64,000 nt of DNA from Ipomoea triloba (taxonomy: Eukaryota > Streptophyta > Magnoliopsida > Solanales > Convolvulaceae), in the NCBI RefSeq assembly GCF_003576645.1, contig NC_044918.1:25225113-25289112 (forward strand), read 5' to 3'. How positions within the stretch are numbered: position 1 is the stretch's first letter; each line of letters opens with the position of its first letter. Below are positions 42,238 through 54,260 of the stretch, in pieces. The notes under the pieces are model-generated. The model had not been told where the DNA came from and ran no database searches. It saw only the letters and a program-made list of their open reading frames with translations. The translations under genes were made by a program, and so were the position numbers.

Positions 42238-42866
42238 TGGAAATGCAAGACCCCAGCACGATAAATCCTACCACGAAAGTCAACAAACGCAGGAGGAGAG
42301 TTTGTCTCGGTAGGGAACTGTACGATCTTATCCCCTATTGTATTGAATCAATAAAAAAAAGAGGTCAGTGCTACGGCCCCCTATTGTTTGAATAAATAGA
42401 AAAGCCCTTCTCAGGAACTCCATAATGCACCAATTGCGGTACAATAGAGTTGTAATTCACTAGTTATTCCAGATGCTCTCCAAATCTGAAACAAAACCAG
42501 AGGTTATTTGTATTCCTCAAAACCAGACCCTTCAGTGGATCTTGAATTTTGTTTGAGTGAAAGGAGATTAAATAAAGCAGCGACCCTTCCTCTATAAGGT
42601 CAAATTTAGACTTATTGGTTATTATAAGATGTCATGATGCGCCCATTCCTATGGCCATTCCTTTAATACTTCTGGCTCTCGGGAGTCTCTTTGTAGGATA
42701 CTTGGCCGGGATCCCGGGGACTCATTCTGACTGAAACAAGGGGCGGGTGGGTTAAGCTCCTAAGATCGATGAAAGCTTTTAGGGAGATCCTTCGATAAGG
42801 ATTTAAATTCCCCAGCTCTATAAGAGGATCCCTTGCGTGCTATGTATACGGGTCTCTCAAATCGAT
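42238..42866 (+). pseudogene. nad5: Nuclear copy of mitochondrial DNA with a nad5 fragment
   Basis: The frame at about 42629-42707 encodes [18 protein letters not shown] then SLFVGYLA, a conserved segment of mitochondrial NADH dehydrogenase subunit 5. Coding identity stops at 42707 and GC-richer sequence of mitochondrial character (group II intron or spacer) flanks it on both sides. No nuclear targeting or start is present, so it is a NUMT, not an expressed gene. It sits in the loop of an inverted repeat inside the 37746-43342 Helitron. Confidence 0.7.
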
Positions 42867-43439
42867 CACAGGTCATTAACAGGTTTATAGACTTTTTTGC
42901 ATCAAAATACAAAAATGTTTTCAATAATGTGTAATTCAAAACAGTTACATTGATATACTATTATGTTTTCTTTTTATACAAAGATGACAAAATTGCTATA
43001 TATTAACACAGAAAATATATCATCCGTATAAATAATTTCTATAAGTGAGTTGCTGGACAACGAGATAATTAGCCCAATTAATACAAATCATAAACATCGA
43101 TATATAAAATGTCTAAAGTTTCAGCACCGAATGCATATATATACACATTGGCTATTAATTAGGTAATTATTTGCTCAAATTCAAACAATGATAACATCAA
43201 AAAACATAATCGATCAAACTCAATTCTTCAATTGCACTATATAATATTCGATATTATAACTTACATAATTGTATATCGGTCTAAATATTCTAAACATATT
43301 ATAGCAAATCCATTCCGTGCAACGCACGGGCGGAAATACTAGTAATACTAAAAAATAATAATATCAAATAACATGAAATATTATTAAAAAAATTTCAACA
43401 TTTTTTAAATACAAAAGTAATCATGACAAAAAAAATTTA

Positions 43440-43545
43440 CGTGTTAATGCAAAATCACCGATAATTGCATCGAGATTAACATTCTCTAGCATATCCTTCT
43501 TAATACACAAAATTGTCATTAACATGGCCTTAGTCATTTAAATTT
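43440..43545 (-). pseudogene. hAT transposase C-terminal remnant
   Basis: On the minus strand a short frame contains KKDMLENVNLDAIIGDFA, resembling the extreme C-terminus of plant hAT (TTF/ZMYM-type) transposases, which end in an EKE-L-x-x-D-D-I-I-DFA pattern. It is degenerate upstream. It supports the minus orientation of the enclosing hAT. Confidence 0.5.
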
Positions 43546-44579
43546 TTTTAGATTGTTTCAAATTTTCATTAAATGATTCTGATTTTTTGAAAAATTTATA
43601 TAAAACAAATTTAAAAACTGTGTATAAGAAAAGGACAAAAGTACTTGAATATTTTTAAAAAGTTCCCCTCAATCTTCAGTTGTATCAGTATCACAAATAG
43701 CTCCACAACTACGATTTTTTGTTCATTTCTTCTTTCACTTTCTATCCCTGTAAACATTACTCATTAGAGGGTTATAAATTTATAGCCCTAAATCCCTAAT
43801 GCCCTATAGGTGTGTTGTGTTGCATGTGTGCAGTGTTGCATAGGAAATAAAGACAGAACAAATTACAAATAGAAGAAAACTTACAAGTTACAACGGACTG
43901 CCCAAACTAGCAAACAAATGAACAATCGTTGATTAATCGAATTGGAAAAATTTTTTATTGAAGAAGACGAATGGGTTAGCCGGTTAGAGTGTCGATTCTA
44001 ATAGATAAAAGATAATTAGGTGTCTTCGATTCCCCGCGTCAATTCTATTTCTAAATTATTTAATTAAGCGTCGATTCTCAGCATCCTGCAGTCCTATTTA
44101 TTCTTAATTTTTTATTTTCTAATATAATTATAACACTAATTATAAAATTATAATAGATATATGTATACATATACATATATATGGATGGGCCCCTTCTATC
44201 CTAGGGCCCTGGGCGGTCGCCCATCCCGCCCGTGCTCAGGACCGGCCCTGGACAAGTCTAACTAAAAAGTTAGTTCAAAGTTGAAAAGTTCTAGAAGTTG
44301 AAATTTGAGAGGGCAATTAATAAGCTAAGTTGATTGGGGTTAATAAAGTCTTTTGCACAATTATTTGATAAATAAGTTAAGGGTGTGTTTGGAAACCAGA
44401 AAATGATTTATGGAAATCATTTTTGGGGTTTTCAATGTTTGGTAAGGAGTGAAAAATGTGAGTTAAAAGAAAATGAGTGCTTGGTCAGTGAAAAATAACT
44501 TCCATTTTTTGTAGGGAAGTCATTTTCCAATTTTAACGCTACCACCACACCACTACCGTACTATCAATTATTATTATTA

Positions 44580-45847
44580 CTAGTTTTTTCACGCGCGTTG
44601 CGCAAATAGGATAATGCCCAATATTTATTTTTAAATAAGTACTTAAAAATATATCAACACAAGATTATATAGGAGATGTTCATGCATATGTAATTAAATG
44701 TTGAATTTGTTTATTTAAATCGGTAATTTAAAGTATATGAATGCAAGATAATATGAGAGATTGATTATAATTGTCACTAAAATAAATGTTTGTAATATTT
44801 TAAAAACGATAGTCAAAATACTTAGTCTAAAAACGATAGTATAAATAAATACTAATTTTGGTAATAAAATTTTATACATTTTAAATCATATTAATAAAGA
44901 AATACGATTTACTTTAAAGTGAACAACTGTGATGTAGTCCAAAAAATATTACGGGGTAATTTCTCGCTTCAATTTATTGAGTTATTTGAATGTCTTCTTT
45001 GTCAATAAATCCTCGCTAAGTAGTTAATATGATTGGTTTCAAATTATTTTTTAAAATTTTTCTATGTTATTAATATAATACTTGGTAAATAAATATATAA
45101 CATTATTTTGTATTATAACATTGATACAAAATATTTAATAACAAGATAGTGTAAAACAAAAACAATAAATAATGTAGTGAATATAATTAATTAATGAATT
45201 TGAAGGTAATGAATTTATGCATTGTAAAAAATAAAGACAATATAAGTAATGAAATTATATCTCTTTTTAAATTTTTTTGATAATGAATAATTTTTATTGT
45301 AGAAAATAAAAACTTTATAACTAATGAAATTATATCTTTTTTTTTTAATAAATTTTTTGATAATGAATAATTTTTGTTGTAGAAAATAAAGACAATATAA
45401 CTAATTAAATTATATCTCTTTTTTTTTTAAAAAAAAATCGATAATGAAATTTTTTTTTGAATAATTTATTTAATTTAATAAGACTATAAGAGTTATAGAA
45501 TGTGTACTTAATTTTCAATAATATACTCTAACATATTCTTAGTATATAGTTAACAATTATACCAACTCTAATTAGGATGAGATTCGAACATAAGACCTTT
45601 CTTATAGAAATTAATGGGTAAGTTAAAAGTTAACGGAATATTATATTAATAAAGTTAAAAGTTAACGGAATATATGGTTATTTAAGGGAAGAAAATAATA
45701 TAATAGATGGTAAAGAAGGAAAAATTATAAAAGATTACTAAAATCAAAATAATATGAATCATTCATTTAAGTAAATAATTACACAAACATTTTTTTTTTC
45801 CGTTAAAACCCTAACATTATTGGCTCTTATTAAGATTGTAGATGTAG

Positions 45848-45848
<1 letters not shown>
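44580..45848 (-). mobile_element. Helitron, minus strand, 1.27 kb
   Basis: On the minus strand starts TCTACATCTACAATCTTAAT (from 45848, after A) and ends GCGCAACGCGC hairpin, GTGAAAAAA, CTAG (44583-44580), then T. The 3' end is the same family as at 1-104. AT-rich, no coding. Confidence 0.55.

Positions 45849-45897
<49 letters not shown>
45848..45897. repeat. (ATT)n microsatellite
   Basis: About 16 ATT units. The poly-Ile frame across it is an artefact. Confidence 0.9.
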
Positions 45898-46808
45898 AAA
45901 TAACACCACTATTATCACCACCATCACTATCAACACTAGCACGTTGATTGGTAATCTTTGTTTGTAATTTTGGATGGTAAAACTTTGGTTATTTTGGTTT
46001 GTTATTTTGAATTGCAAGATTTTGGTTAGTTATTTTGATATCTTATTAGTTAGTTTTTATTATATTTAAAATTGTTATTATATTTATTATTATTATTATT
46101 ATTATATATGTTATATTCTAAACAAAAAATATTAAAATGTTTATTATACAATTATGTTCATTTTCTAGAAAATGAACCAAATACACCAAAACAAATTTCT
46201 TAAATGTAACCAAACATTGAAAATTAAAAAAAAAATTGAAAAAATGACTCATTTTTCAAAAACATTTTCCAGACGTCATTTTCCTAGTTTGCCATCACAG
46301 GTATATTTTACATGTTGGGTAGAGATTAGAGAAAGAGGGTGAATGCAAAGAATGAGAAAAATAGGGAAATGGAGTGTTGAGATTTGAGAATGAGTAAAAG
46401 TATAGGAGGATCGGAAATGATTTGAATTATGAGGGATAGATGGTGCCACGTTTTTTAAAATAATAAGGATAAGAAAAAAAGATATGAGCTTATTTTTAAA
46501 AAAAAATATTTTCAATACCTCTTTTTTCTTTAGTACTAGTGACTTGTGTTCATAACTACTTTCTCAACCTAATGAAGCACAAAAAATCAATACGAGCTCT
46601 TAAATAAAATTTTCCAATATGACTCGTATTGGGAGGAAATAGTTGTGCAATCTATGCGCATCTTTCTGCTAGGCTTAGTTTTTTTCTTTTCTTTTTTTCT
46701 TTTTTTTTCTCCTGAATATAATAATTATATATAAATAGTTATTTTTAGCGGTGATGTTCGAGATAAATGAGTATTGTATTGATAACGTGGATAACTGTTG
46801 TAGACAAC

Positions 46809-47333
46809 TCAAGAGTCATTTCCATTTTTGGTCCTACCGTTATTGGAGCATTGCCAATTTTAGTCCAGTTCATTAATTTTTGCCCCATTGTGACCAGTCT
46901 TATTTAGTCCTTGCCCCACTTTTAGTGCACCGTTAAAATTTTCGTCAAATTGCCGTCTAAAATAGGGGTATTTTTGGTCTTTTCATGCTTTGGTAATCTC
47001 CTTGACCCTTTGCAGTGGTTTTCCTTACACGTTTTCATCCATTGAAGTGGTCCGGCGAAAGCCATGTGAGCCACATTATAAAGCCATGGTTTTCGCCGGA
47101 CCTCTTCATTGGATGAAAATCTGTAAGGAAAACTACTATAAAGGGTAAAGGAGATGATCAAAGCATGAAAAGATCAAAATATCCCTGTTTTGGACGGTTA
47201 TTTGACGAAAATTTTAACGGTGGACTAAAAGTGGCAATGACTAAATTAGACTGGCCGCAATGTGACAAAAATTAATGAAGTGGACTAAAATTGGCAATAC
47301 TCCAATAACAGTAGGACTAAAAATGGAAATGAC
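46809..47333. mobile_element. Long fold-back element
   Basis: Arms of about 255 bp: GAGTCATTTCCATTTTTGGT at the left end and ACTAAAAATGGAAATGACTC at the right, with near-continuous complementarity (GTTTTCCTTAC, CATTGAAGTGGTCCGGCGAA, AAAATTTTCGTCAAAT and partners). Arms meet near 47070. No clean 9-bp TSD. A read-through transcript would form a long double-stranded RNA. Confidence 0.75.
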
Positions 47334-47596
47334 TCAAAACTCACAAGTGCAGGAGAAGTACACTGTACACATGCCTGAGTAATCAGGATCTAAATTTTAA
47401 AAGCGGAATTTGACATTTTTTTTTCTTCTCTATATTTTTGCCAAAAAAAAATAGTTTTTAGAATATTAGTTACAAGTTGATGGTTTTCTTTATTATTTTA
47501 TTCAAGAGTTTACATCTTCATTGTATTGCTCTGCAATATATTTACAATTTAAATTTATTATATTAGAAAACATAAAAGATACGTAGTACATCATAA

Positions 47597-50182
47597 TATT
47601 AATAGGTTGTACATCAGGCGGGTTCGAGCGGATCAGATTTCTTATCCGCCAATCCGTTCGGATTTTGGTTTGTATTTATTATATCTTATCTGCGAATTTC
47701 TAACTATATTACCGTCGGATATTTTATATTTTGGGCGGGTTCGGGCAGATATTGTCAGATTTCGAATTAAATTATGTTTGAAAAAATAATTTTAAAAAAT
47801 AATACAAAAGTGTAAACTAAAATCACTAAATTAGTAAAATTTGAAGCAAAATACAACTTCAAAAACTAATTATGTTACAAAACTCAAAAAATATAGACTA
47901 AAAGTCTAAAATCACTAAATTAGCAAAAAACTAAATTAGCTAATTAATTATGTTACAAACATTTACACAAGTACTAAATTAACTAATTAAGTTAAAAAAA
48001 TTTTTTTACACAAGTTAAAAAAATTCTCATCCCCAATAATCATTCAAATATTCCCCATCTTCATGTTAAGAAATGCAAAATGGTGAAATAACACAAGTTT
48101 AATATATGTTATACTAAATAAGTAATCATTCAAATATTATTTTTAAAAAAAAGTAATCATTCAAATGATTTCCAGAGTTCCTGTTTCCTGTTAAGAAAAT
48201 AAGAAATGCAAAATGATGAAATAACACCATTTTCCTCATGTTCAATAATCATTCAAATATTCCCCATCTTCCTGTTAAGAAATGTAAAATGGTGAAATAA
48301 CATAAGTTTAAAAACTAAGAGAGTAACAGTCTAACATGTGGACATGTGGCTCAGATTGCTAAGTTTTCATATCAAGATAGAATTGGAGGCAAATTACTAC
48401 TTGAGTTTTGGAACAAAACCCAAAACTCAAAGCAACATACCAACCCAAAATCATTTGATTTAGACAAAGGTGGAAGCATCGTCATAGCAAATGAAAAGAA
48501 CTGAAAAAATAAAAAAGTAAATGAGTAAGGGTTGGCAAGGATGAACCAACACTCTTAACTCTAGTTGTCCCAGTTGCCAACTCTGCAAAAAAAAAAGAGT
48601 ATTTAATTAAAAATAGAAAGTAATTCAAAATGAAGGAATTTAAAACACAAAATAAATAAAAGAAATGACTATACCTTTTTCAAGTCTTCCACACTGTATA
48701 TATGCATGCATTTTAAGCACAAATCACAAAATTAGAATATAGTTTCATCATTTTTGTGATCAATCCTTTATATGGTCATATTATATCACAATAGCAACTT
48801 ATAAGCTTCCACATTGTTTGAGATAGAAAAAAAAAAAACCTTACACATTGTATATATACATGCATTTTAAGCACAAATCACAAAATCAGAATATAGTTTC
48901 ATCATTTTTGTGATCAACCCTTTATATGGCCATATTATATGTTACTGTCACTAGCAATATTTTCATATAAAGCTCAGACAGAGGGACAGTAGCATATTTT
49001 CACCATTTTTATACTCAAGAAATCATATAAAGCTTAGAAGCATTCATATAAAGATCATACAGAGGGACAGTAGCATACTTCCACCATTTTTGTGCTTAAA
49101 CAATCATATAAAGCTCATATAGAGGGACAGTAGCATACTTTCACCATTTTTGTGCTCAAGAAATCTTATAAATCTTAGAAGCATTCATATAAATATCATA
49201 CAGAGGGACTAGCATACTTCCACCATTTTTGTGCTCAAGAAATTATAAAAAGCTTAGAAGCATTCATATAAAGCTCAGACATAGGGATATACCGGACAGT
49301 AGCATACTTCCACCATTTTTGTGCTCAAGAAATCATATAAAGCTCAAAAGCATTCACATCAAGCTTAAACACAGACATAGAGTAACAGTATCACAATATA
49401 TCAAATAACAACTCTGAACTCTCATCTTTAAGCACGGAAAATCAGAATACAACTTCAGAATCAGAATAGATTTCAGACAACTTTCACCATATATTCAGAA
49501 ATCATAACATACCAAAATAGAATGAATAAATCACAAAGATAGATGTAATAAAACTAGGGTTTGAATGTTACTTCGTTTCTCCCAAATATTCCTTAGAGAA
49601 CAAGGGCTTCAAGCCTTCAACAATCAACACTCACGAGTCACGATAGTCACCAGTTCACCACCGTCGAGTCGTCGACCAAGCTAGGGTTTCCACCGTCCAC
49701 CGGTAAGTCTGGTCTTGTTGAGACTTGAGACCGAAAGTTTGAGAGAATCATAGGAGCTGAGGACTCACGAGAGACTAGTGAAGACAGGAGAGTGATGACT
49801 GAGGAAGTAGGGAAGAGAATCAAGAGAGAATGGAGAAGACTTTGAAGAGAGAACTCAGAGAAGTCGAGAGGAGAGAAGAGAAAATAAGAGAAATGGCGAG
49901 ATGCGAGTGAGTGGAGTGACTGCGCTAGCTACATATGTGTATATATATAAACTTCACTACATGACGTCGTATGGAATGCATCAAAATCCTAACTATATTG
50001 TATTTCGGATATTCGGGCAGGTCGGGTGGCCAAATCCCTACCCCTACCCGAAAATATATAGGCCAAGAAATACACAAAGCAGGTCGGATGCCACACTTCG
50101 AATCCAGATTGGGTCGGCTTTCCTCTTTTCGGTCTTCGGGTCGGGCGGGTGGGTTGGATATTTCGGATCTTGCACACCCCTA
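47597..50182. mobile_element. hAT-type element, 2.6 kb, non-autonomous
   Basis: Flanked by a perfect CATCATAA duplication (47589-47596 and 50183-50190). The right end, in reverse complement, starts TAGGGGTGTGCAAGATCCGA, a common plant hAT terminus; the left, TATTAATAGGTTGTACATCAGGC, is a diverged partner. GGCGGGTTCG and TCGGGCGGG-rich segments lie near both ends. Inside are tandem repeats (48950-49370) and a GC-richer stretch at 49590-49920 with CTAGGGTTTCCACCGTCCACC that looks like a promoter or 5' gene part; no transposase recognised. Confidence 0.6.
48950..49370. repeat. Tandem repeat of about 100 bp, four to five copies
   Basis: Units combine CATATAAAG(A/C)TCA, AGAGGGACAGTAGCATACTT, CACCATTTTTGTGCTCAAG and AAGCTTAGAAGCATT with deletions in some copies. 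Confidence 0.75.
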
Positions 50183-50190
50183 CATCATAA

Positions 50191-51047
50191 TTTAAATATA
50201 TAGACACATTCGTTATATGTATGCACGTACTTATGTGTGTATATGTACATTAAATACCTATGAATCACGGAAACAAGAAATAGAAAAATATTAATTAAAA
50301 AATGTAGGAAGCAAACATGAGAGAAAATGTATAAATATAAAGCCTATAAGTTAAGACAATAGTGTAATTAAGCCTAAAAAAAAATCGCCTGGAAGAAATT
50401 AACAAATTGGTATTTAAAGTGATCATTTTGTGGTATAACTTTCAGTGTGGTCTACTTCCTATTAAGGTCAGGTCAAACTGACTTCGGGTTCTCCTATGTG
50501 AGAAGATGGATTTGATATATTATATGCTCAAAATAAATAATGAGTGAATGAAAAAAATTGATTCTCAAAGTGTACTCATTCAGTCATTTGAGTTGGGAAA
50601 AAAATGGAGTTGAAAAGACTTTTGAGAAGCCTTTGCCTCACACAATGGAAAGGAATGTGAGTTTTCGCTAGTATATATACAATTCTTCTTTTTGAAGAGT
50701 TTGAATTCTGTAACATAGAGACTCTTTCTTGCGCATGGCTGCAAGACGTAAATCAAATACTAAAATGAGCCTACAAAGCTTGGATTTGTGACAGACATGT
50801 TTGGCAGCATAGACAAGCTAAGATTTTATCAATTTTTTGAATTTTTTTTGGCAACAGTTGTGCTGTTTGTAAAATAATCCCTAAGCATTCAAGATCTTTA
50901 GAATACAACGATTCTCACATATAATATACATATAAATGATTAGTTGAAGCATACCTGAATCCATGCTTGAATAATTGCTTGAACCAAAGACTCGAGTTTC
51001 TCCCTCCTGACCTTTGCAATTCCTTAATCTAAAGCATTGATGGAACC
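50191..51047. other. Non-transposon stretch with possible exon remnants
   Basis: Mostly AT-rich. On the minus strand two pieces look exonic: a TTGCAG acceptor near 50740 before CCATGCGCAAGAAAGAGTC, and an open stretch of about 30 codons (51045-50955) ending at a TCAG|GTATGC donor. No family recognised; may be a host gene edge into which the copia element inserted. Confidence 0.25.
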
Positions 51048-51270
51048 TGTTGTTTTAGGTTTTTATGCAGAAGGTGGAGAGAGGATCAGTCCCAGATAAT
51101 GACCTTTATAATCACGTTCCATCAACATGAGAAGTTACCTGCCATTTATTTGACACTATCCCTACTTGACCAATAGGAAATTAGCACATTATTAAATAAT
51201 AAAATATTTATCTGAATGGGGATCACTCAAACAATTAATTAATAAGCCACACCAAATAAATATTCTAACA
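51048..51270 (-). repeat. 3' LTR of the decayed copia element
   Basis: In element orientation starts TGTTAGAATATTTATTTGG directly after the purine tract CCAAGTGGGAGAA and ends CTAAAACAACA (223 bp). TG...CA ends. No partner LTR in the window. Confidence 0.65.
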
Positions 51271-51512
51271 TTCTCCCACTTGGCTCATGAGTCATAAATT
51301 TAACAAAAAACATAAAACATAATATGCATAGTATAAGCTAATTCCTTCGTTATATTGGTCAAAACATAAGTCATCATTGAGTTAGATACTAATAAGAATC
51401 ACATCGGTAATACGTAACTAATTTAACGTAGTCCCTTCCATGTATCACAATATTAATCTCAAACTCTATATGACTCATAATGATATTTTCCATGATGGTC
51501 CACGATAATAAA

Positions 51513-51971
51513 TTATTCATGTATATATACTTCAAAACTAAACAGAACACTTAATACAGAAACAAAATTATATTGAGCTCTAAGTATCAAATATATCAAG
51601 AACAAAAACCTTAACATAGTGTTAATAATTTTATGCTCATGAAATGTCTTTGGTGGAAAGGCTTTAGTTAATGGGTCTACAATAATTAATCTAGTGCTAA
51701 TTTGTTCAATTGATACTCTTCGATCCCGAACATCTTCTTCAACGGCAAGATACTTCAAATCAATATGTTTAGTACCACTTGTATACTTATCATTTTTAGA
51801 AAAGAAAACTGTTGCAGTATTATCACAATAAATTTTTAGTGAGTTGGCAATACTGTTGACAATTCTTAATCCCGAAATAAAATTCCGTAGCCATAATCCA
51901 TGATTTGTGGCAATAAAACATGCCAAAAACTCAGCTTCCATAGTGGACATAGCAATGATAGTATGCTTCAC
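51513..51971 (-). pseudogene. Copia RNase H domain fragment
   Basis: 152 codons with AMSTMEAEFLACFIA, YCDNTATVFFSKN and GTKHIDLKY, the conserved RNase H blocks of copia pol, then VDPLTKAFPP near the end. Upstream codons are frameshifted. Confidence 0.8.
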
Positions 51972-52417
51972 ACTTTTTCAAAAAATAGAATAAATATCCA
52001 AATGTAGACTTCCTTTTGTCCAAACACGTAGAAAAATCTGAATCTATGTATCATATCACCTTAAGGTGATCGGACCGCTTATAAGAAAGCATGTGATTCT
52101 TTGTGCCTTGTAAGTATCTTAACACCTTTTTTGCATCCTTCCAGTGATCCATACCAGGATTACTTTGATATCGACCAAACATCCCAAGAGCAAAGTTAAT
52201 GTGGTCGGGTACATGTTTGGGCATACATCAAACTCCCAATAACATATGCATAAGGACTATTCTCCATTTCCTTTCGCTCCAATTTATTCATAGGGCATTG
52301 CATAAGGCTAAACTTATCTCCCTTCTAAATTGGAGCAACAGATGCAAAACACTTTTCCATTCCAAATCTTTCTAAAACTTTGTTAATATATGTTTTCTGA
52401 GACAATCCTAACACTCC

Positions 52418-52825
52418 TTATGGTTTATTACAGAATATTTCACTTCCAATCACAAAGGATGTCTCACCCATATCTTTCATTTCAAAGTTCTTAGAAAGAA
52501 ACATCTTGGCTTCATGCAAACCAAGATCATTAGTAGCAAGCAAAATGTCATCAACATACAGAATCAAAAATATAAACTTGCTCCCACTAACTGTCAGATA
52601 TATACATTGATCAACAGTGTTTTCCTTAAATCCAAAGGACGTTACAGTATCATTAAACTTAAGATACCATTGTTGGGAAACTTGTCTAAGTTCGTATATC
52701 ACTTTGTGAATAACTTTACACACCATGTGTTCCTTTCCTTCAACTGAAAAACCCTCAGGCTTGTTCATGTAAATTTCTTCCTATAAATTTCCATTCAGAA
52801 AGGCAGTTTTCACATCTATTTGATG
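52418..52825 (-). pseudogene. Copia reverse transcriptase fragment, YVDD part
   Basis: Contains NKPEGFSVEGKEHMVCKV, YELRQVSQQWYLKF and LILYVDDILLATND, the RT palm with catalytic YVDD. Broken by stops on both sides; its 5' side was separated by the MITE at 52826-53505. Confidence 0.8.
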
Positions 52826-53505
52826 CAAGGTTGAAAAAGATGCTAGACGCCCGATTTATTATTATTATTTAATTATTATTTTTATTTTAGTAAAGCAAAG
52901 CTGGCAGACTACAATAAAGTTGTATATTCATCTCCCAATAAAGCAATAAAGCATATTTGACTTTGTCACGTGATTCCATTCCCAATAAAGCTTATTCATC
53001 TCCCCCATCCTCAAATCTTAACTATATTAAATTTGAACATCTGTGAAGTGTGAACTAGAGACTTCCATAATAACATGAACCTAAAGCTATATTAAATAAA
53101 GTCTAAACATCTGTGAACCCAAGGTCCCAAGTACCCAACACATCTGAACCAGAGACTGCGGAGGCGGAGACAAACGGCGGAAGCTAATGGTGGAGGCGGA
53201 GGCAGTGGCGATTCTGACGGAGGCAGAGGCGACCGACAAAGGCATTTCTTGGTGAGTTTGCGACTGCTTCATGCGGCGGAGGCGACTGCTTCGACTGCGC
53301 ACTACTTTGGAGTTCTGAATCTTACCCATCCATATCTATATTATCATCTTTATATATAAATCGTTCGCTAAAAGAAAAAAAAGGGGGGGGGAGGGAGGCT
53401 GAGACTGGGCGACCGGTTAGGCGGCCTAGCAGGCTGCCTACGGAGGAGGCCGATTCGACGCGGCCAAGCACCGCCTAGCGCCTAGGCGCAATTTTTGCAA
53501 CAATG
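52826..53505. mobile_element. hAT MITE, 680 bp
   Basis: Perfect 8-bp duplication ATTTGATG (52818-52825 and 53506-53513). Ends CAAGGTTGAAAAAGATGC and, in reverse complement, CATTGTTGCAAAAATTGC are imperfect inverted repeats. The right half is GC-rich with GCGCCTAGGCGC palindromes and a G-run. Excising it restores continuity of the copia RT. Its frame at 53087-53329 is not supported. Confidence 0.75.
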
Positions 53506-53693
53506 ATTTGATGTAGCTCTAAGTTATAATGAGCTACTAGTGGCATAATTATTCTAAATGAAGCTTTCTTTGGAACATGTGGAAATGTTTCATTGAAATC
53601 AATACCATCTTTCTGAGTAAAACCTTTTGCAATAAGTCTAGCCTTATATCGTTTAGTATTCTCATTTGAGTTGTGTTTAGGGGTGATGAGCAA
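53506..53693 (-). pseudogene. Copia reverse transcriptase fragment, N-terminal part
   Basis: Contains KARLIAKGFTQKDGIDFNET, then FRIIMPLVAHYNLELHQ, the RT fingers of copia pol. Bounded by MITEs on both sides. Confidence 0.75.
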
Positions 53694-54051
53694 ACGGTCG
53701 GTCGGTTACATAACCAACTGAATAACCAAATAATCGACCTTGATTTTTTACCCTCGTAACCGACCGAAGGTGATTATATCACCGACCGACCAAAAATTGA
53801 CTGTCAGTTTTCGGTCGATTACCAAAGAACCGACCATAAGTCAAAATAAAAAATTACATAAACATACATACTGTTTAGTCTTTAATGCTAATTAGATAAG
53901 CATACATATTGTTTACTGTTTAGTGCATACTGCCATAATACTATAAAATAAATAATATATACATACATACATATATATACATATACAAAAATAAAAGCTC
54001 CAGATTTGTCCACAAGTTTGTATTTTAAGGCTTGTTTTTATTGGAATAGAA

Positions 54052-54091
<40 letters not shown>

Positions 54092-54260
54092 GTCGGTTAT
54101 CGGTCACCGACCGATGACCGAATCTCAATAACCGCAAAATAACCAAAAAACTGAAAAATTGAAATTTTTTTAGTACTGATTACTGTAACCGATCGATAAC
54201 CGATTTTTTCGATTGATTCGGTTATCAGTTAGCGGTTAACCGATATTTTTCTCACCCCTA
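53678..54260. mobile_element. hAT MITE, 583 bp
   Basis: Perfect 8-bp duplication GTTGTGTT (53670-53677 and 54261-54268) and inverted ends TAGGGGTGA...TCACCCCTA. The interior is rich in CGGTCGGTTA/TAACCGACCG motifs able to fold back. No coding. Confidence 0.85.

Larger units (their letters stand above)
37746..43342 (+). mobile_element. Helitron, plus strand, 5.6 kb
   Basis: Starts TCTATACTATATATAAAA after an A. It ends with CCGTGC-AAC-GCACGG hairpin, GCGGAAATA and CTAG at 43339-43342, followed by T. Its first 100 bp (ATATCCTCCTCC, CCCAAACGTAGGGGTATTTT) and last 260 bp match the Helitron at 20326-28771 in reverse orientation. No Rep/helicase frame remains; it holds (TA)n tracts, two fold-back elements and a mitochondrial insertion. 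A hairpin at about 41770-41785 (GTGC-ATC-GCAC) may be another, degenerate, Helitron end. Confidence 0.65.
37437..44250 (-). mobile_element. hAT element with nested insertions
   Basis: Ends CAGGCCCGGTCC (37437) and GGACCGGCCCTG (to 44250) are inverted repeats with one mismatch. Flanks GACAAGTA (37429-37436) and GACAAGTC (44251-44258) are an 8-bp target duplication with one mismatch, as for hAT. A transposase C-terminal remnant lies at 43440-43545 on the minus strand. Removing the Helitron (37746-43342) leaves about 1.2 kb. Begins 282 bp after the stop codon of the methyltransferase gene. Confidence 0.7.
44389..46304. mobile_element. Inverted-repeat element split by a Helitron
   Basis: Left end GGGTGTGTTTGGAAACCAG with TTTTCAATGTTTGGT, right end in reverse complement CTGTGATGGCAAACTAGGAA with AATTTTCAATGTTTGG; both arms carry AAAATGA and GTCATTTTCC motifs. 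Arms about 150 bp. hAT-like, but no TSD was determined. Confidence 0.4.

Noticed and set aside
42629..42707. Functional nuclear nad5 exon
   Set aside because: Only about 26 codons match, without splice or targeting signals; a mitochondrial insertion explains it.
45817..46017. Frame with a poly-isoleucine run
   Set aside because: Read-through of the (ATT)n microsatellite.
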